Shown here: one piece after another, positions 62,009 through 64,000 of the stretch
How positions within the stretch are numbered: the stretch's first letter is position 1
Layout: each line of letters opens with the position of its first letter
From: Phormidesmis priestleyi ULC007
Lineage (GTDB): Bacteria > Cyanobacteriota > Cyanobacteriia > Leptolyngbyales > Leptolyngbyaceae
Length of the DNA: 64,000 bases
Reading direction: 5' to 3'
Assembly (NCBI RefSeq): GCF_001895925.1
Contig: NZ_MPPI01000012.1
Coordinates: 90,923-154,922 of the forward strand
The notes under the pieces: model-generated
Told to the model about the DNA's origin: nothing
The model's input: the letters and a program-made list of their open reading frames with translations, nothing else
Databases searched by the model: none
Position numbers and translations under genes: made by a program

Positions 62009-62812
62009 CTAGTGAGCGATTACCCCTTCGGGGAACTGCAAAGCAACCGCGCAGAGGACGATGTAGCCCAAGTCTTGCTGGTATTGCTGAAAGACGCGAC
62101 GCATTGCCAGCACTCGTTTTCGCAAGGGCGGCTGAGTCAAGATGTTCCACAAAATTTTCGCGGTGCCGATCGTGCCTTCATCCTGCAACATCCGCCGGGG
62201 ATTTAACAAATTCATTGCGCCCATGTGGTGCTGCTGCACCGTCAGTCCAGCAGTTTCACAAGCAGCCATCCAATTCGCTTCTGAGAGGGGTGTCGAATTG
62301 ACGCGAATCGCCTCGGCTAAAGCGCGATGAATTTCGGCTTCTCGGTCGTGAACCGCTAACTCGTGAGAAAGAAATTTTCCACCCGGCTTGAGGCGATCGT
62401 GAACACCCGTCAGAATTTTTGCTTTCCCACTCGGTGACTGCATCGTCAGAATGGCTTCTGCTAATACATAATCAAACTGTTCACTCAAACGATCAAGGTG
62501 AAAGATATCGCCTTCGATGATTTGAATCTGATTGCTTAACCCAGCCGCCGCAACATTGGCGCGGGCACGGACAACACTGTCAGGATTCTTCTCGATTCCA
62601 ACGACCCGCAGGTTGTAGCGTTGAGCGATCGCGATCGCGCTATCGCCAAAGCTAGAAGCCAACTCTAGAACCGTTTCGCCCGGCTGAAAGCCTGCCCATT
62701 GAAACAGTTGCTCAGTGGCAACTCGTCCGCCCGGTCGCAATGTTTTCTTACCCGCAGCCGCTAAAAGCTGATGTCCTGACGCAGTTTCAAAATTGAGCTT
62801 TGTCTGAGTCAT
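62009..62812 (-). CDS. Class I SAM-dependent methyltransferase
   Basis: 267 residues. SAM-binding loop VLELASSFGDSAIAIA near residue 48 (an unusual loop with few glycines), acidic strand end RVVGIEKN near 72, and EGDIFHL near 100. The substrate is unknown. The last 12 codons coincide with a palindromic repeat (62023-62049), so its C-terminus was probably replaced by a repeat insertion. It probably heads an operon with the cupin and YwiC-like genes. Confidence 0.85.
   Translation of the reverse strand: MTQTKLNFETASGHQLLAAAGKKTLRPGGRVATEQLFQWAGFQPGETVLELASSFGDSAIAIAQRYNLRVVGIEKNPDSVVRARANVAAAGLSNQIQIIEGDIFHLDRLSEQFDYVLAEAILTMQSPSGKAKILTGVHDRLKPGGKFLSHELAVHDREAEIHRALAEAIRVNSTPLSEANWMAACETAGLTVQQHHMGAMNLLNPRRMLQDEGTIGTAKILWNILTQPPLRKRVLAMRRVFQQYQQDLGYIVLCAVALQFPEGVIAH
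62023..62049. repeat. Palindromic repeat at the end of the methyltransferase gene
   Basis: CCCCTTCGGGG forms one hairpin and TTGCTTTGCAGTTCCCC on the other strand resembles the repeat seen at 174-200 and 9259-9284, with the outer arms changed. Confidence 0.5.
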
Positions 62813-63032
62813 GGTCTTGACCTCACTGGTGAAACGAGCTGGTCTTGGGTCGAATGCAGTCAGAAAAGAGGATGGTCGCTCAGGGTTAGCCCCTTGCCGA
62901 ACTCCCAGACCTCGGTTTGACTACTTCTTCACATTGACATGCTCTAGACCTGAGTACTATGAGGTAGCTCATACTCACCCCAGCAAATTTCTGGCAAAGT
63001 CGAAGTATCGACAGTTTCAAAAGAGAAGGACA

Positions 63033-63374
63033 GTGTTAGACATCGATGAAATGGGACAACGAGAAATTCAAGGCTTCCTGCAACAGGTAGGATACGGTCA
63101 TCTTGGATGCATCCACAAAGGAAAACCCTACGTAATGCCAATGCATTATTATTTTGACGACCCAGCCATCTACCTATTTACGACCGAAGGCATGAAGACT
63201 CATGACATCGACACGAATCCAGAAGTCTGCCTACAGATTGAAGAAATCCACGATCCGCTTCATTGGCGCAGCGTGATTGTAAACGGTCGAGCCGATCGCC
63301 TCACCGAGCAGCAGGATATCGATCGGGCAATGCAATTCATCAAGGAGCGCAATCCAACCCAGATCAAACCGTAG
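63033..63374 (+). CDS. Pyridoxamine 5'-phosphate oxidase-like flavin protein
   Basis: About 113 residues from GTG 63033, with AGAAGGA just upstream. The split-barrel core is recognisable (QVGYGHLGCIHKGKPYVMPMHYYFD, LFTTEGMKTHDIDTNPEVCLQIEE, WRSVIVNGRADRLTE). These proteins bind FMN or F420-like cofactors and many reduce small electrophiles. It ends at RNPTQIKP, about 30 residues before the usual end of the family. The frame open to 62811 on this strand overlaps the divergent methyltransferase start and is unlikely to be used. Confidence 0.82.
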   Translation: MLDIDEMGQREIQGFLQQVGYGHLGCIHKGKPYVMPMHYYFDDPAIYLFTTEGMKTHDIDTNPEVCLQIEEIHDPLHWRSVIVNGRADRLTEQQDIDRAMQFIKERNPTQIKP

Positions 63375-63421
63375 CATGTGCCATCTTGCGCTGGTCAACA
63401 CCCTGATTGATGGGCAAACGA

Positions 63422-63922
63422 TCACGGAAACACGGTTTTCGCTTCAGGTGCGTGTCCTAGCTTAATGTAAGCCGCTGCTCTAAGAACAATTTGCGAGTAG
63501 AGAATCTTTTGAATCTCTAAGCTGGGCACACGACTCGCAGCTACCTTGTAAGCTGTGATTTCTCCTTCTAGACTCCAATCACTTTGGGTAATGTAGTGGT
63601 CATAGTCGTGCATCACCAGAAACGCAAACCCATAAAACGGGTTGGGATAGATCGAATTGTCATACCCCTCTTCGGCAGAAACCCAAAGATGACCTTGCTC
63701 AATATCAGCAAACATCTCAGCAGCATTTTTGTAGCGCAGGTCATCAGAAAATTGAGGATTGAGGGGAGTTTGCCGAAACTCTTGCATTAGCCAGTTGCAT
63801 AGTTCTTGCTGAGTTGAGTCAGAAATCTGAACAGACTCACTGTCTAAATAGAGTTTGGCAAGGTTCTCAATTTTAGAAGTTGTTTGGGGTGCGACCTCTA
63901 CTTGATTTAATCATTCAATCAT
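63422..63922 (-). pseudogene. Unknown gene with a TGA as fourth codon
   Basis: ATG 63922 has GAGGT seven bases upstream, then ATT GAA, then TGA at 63911-63913. The same frame continues as protein for 162 codons (LNQVEVAPQTTSKIENLAKLYLDSE... to TVFP). The first internal ATG (63787, QEFRQTPLNPQF) has no clear binding site. If the TGA was TGG, the gene encodes 166 residues. The C-terminal part has YGFAFLVMHDYDHYITQ, a helix with His, which recalls metal-binding helices, but no family is recognised. Confidence 0.6.
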
Positions 63923-63958
63923 GATATTACCTCAGTGATGCAACCAAGAGGGGTGAGT

Positions 63959-64000
63959 ATGAGCGCTCAATTGTTAAGTCAGTCCGGGACACAAGTGAAG
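63959..64000 (+). CDS. Start of a gene cut by the window end
   Basis: ATG 63959 follows a good binding site (GAGGGG, five bases upstream) and opens 14 codons (SAQLLSQSGTQVK) to the window end. Too short to identify. It is divergent from the interrupted gene. Confidence 0.45.
   Translation, partial: MSAQLLSQSGTQVK

Noticed and set aside
62811..63032. Upstream extension of the flavin-protein frame to 62811
   Set aside because: It would overlap the divergent methyltransferase start, and the residues do not resemble the family; GTG 63033 has a binding site.

Overview
The window is chromosomal DNA from a cyanobacterium, probably a filamentous one of the Leptolyngbya/Oscillatoriales type. The evidence is a CP12 gene, a high-light-inducible (Hli) one-helix protein, cobalamin gene cbiT, many families that are mainly cyanobacterial (DUF3177, DUF3493, DUF2993, DUF4912, Uma2), and a very high density of the HIP1 octamer GCGATCGC. 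The genus is an inference; no rRNA gene is present to fix it.

Layout. 1-8.1 kb is mostly core genes: two Uma2 genes, trmB, a FIST sensor, CP12, glmM, pdhB and small conserved membrane proteins. A tRNA-Thr(CGU) lies at 8.2 kb. From 8.5 to 20.3 kb there is a compact plus-strand biosynthetic cluster: an FAD-dependent oxidoreductase, a C-A-T nonribosomal peptide synthetase, a second synthetase (docking domain, C, A with embedded methyltransferase, T, thioesterase), and a membrane-anchored alpha/beta hydrolase. This predicts an N-methylated dipeptide-type product and is the best candidate for an undescribed system. A Cache sensor kinase with a solute-binding lipoprotein, and a large catalase, follow on the other strand. 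26-33 kb holds an unknown gene broken by an in-frame TGA, an SLH lipoprotein, the Hli gene with a long structured leader, a PadR regulator with a palindrome in front of it, a TPR protein and a duplicated 6-carboxytetrahydropterin synthase-type protein. 33-46 kb is again core: GerMN, two DUF2993 proteins, proS, an RNA-binding protein, ychF, a PLP decarboxylase, cbiT, cdsA and DUF4912. 46-54 kb is accessory: a single-chain MmeI-like restriction-modification enzyme, a hicBA toxin-antitoxin pair and three more Uma2 genes around an LpxB-related glycosyltransferase. 54-64 kb carries comB, a phosphoribulokinase paralogue, 5-formyl-THF cyclo-ligase, a PGM1-type ATP-grasp ligase, a ProA-like protein without its catalytic cysteine, and a Crp/YwiC/cupin/methyltransferase/flavin-protein group.

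A cross-cutting theme is repeat invasion. Three copies of an inverted-repeat MITE-like element sit between genes. Several short palindromic repeats sit inside coding regions in frame: in a Uma2 gene, the FAD oxidoreductase, a synthetase A domain, the restriction enzyme and the end of a methyltransferase. Three other reading frames are interrupted by single TGA codons, and in one of them an intact CGA is visible in a neighbouring repeat copy. TGA is an ordinary stop here, since many intact genes end with it.
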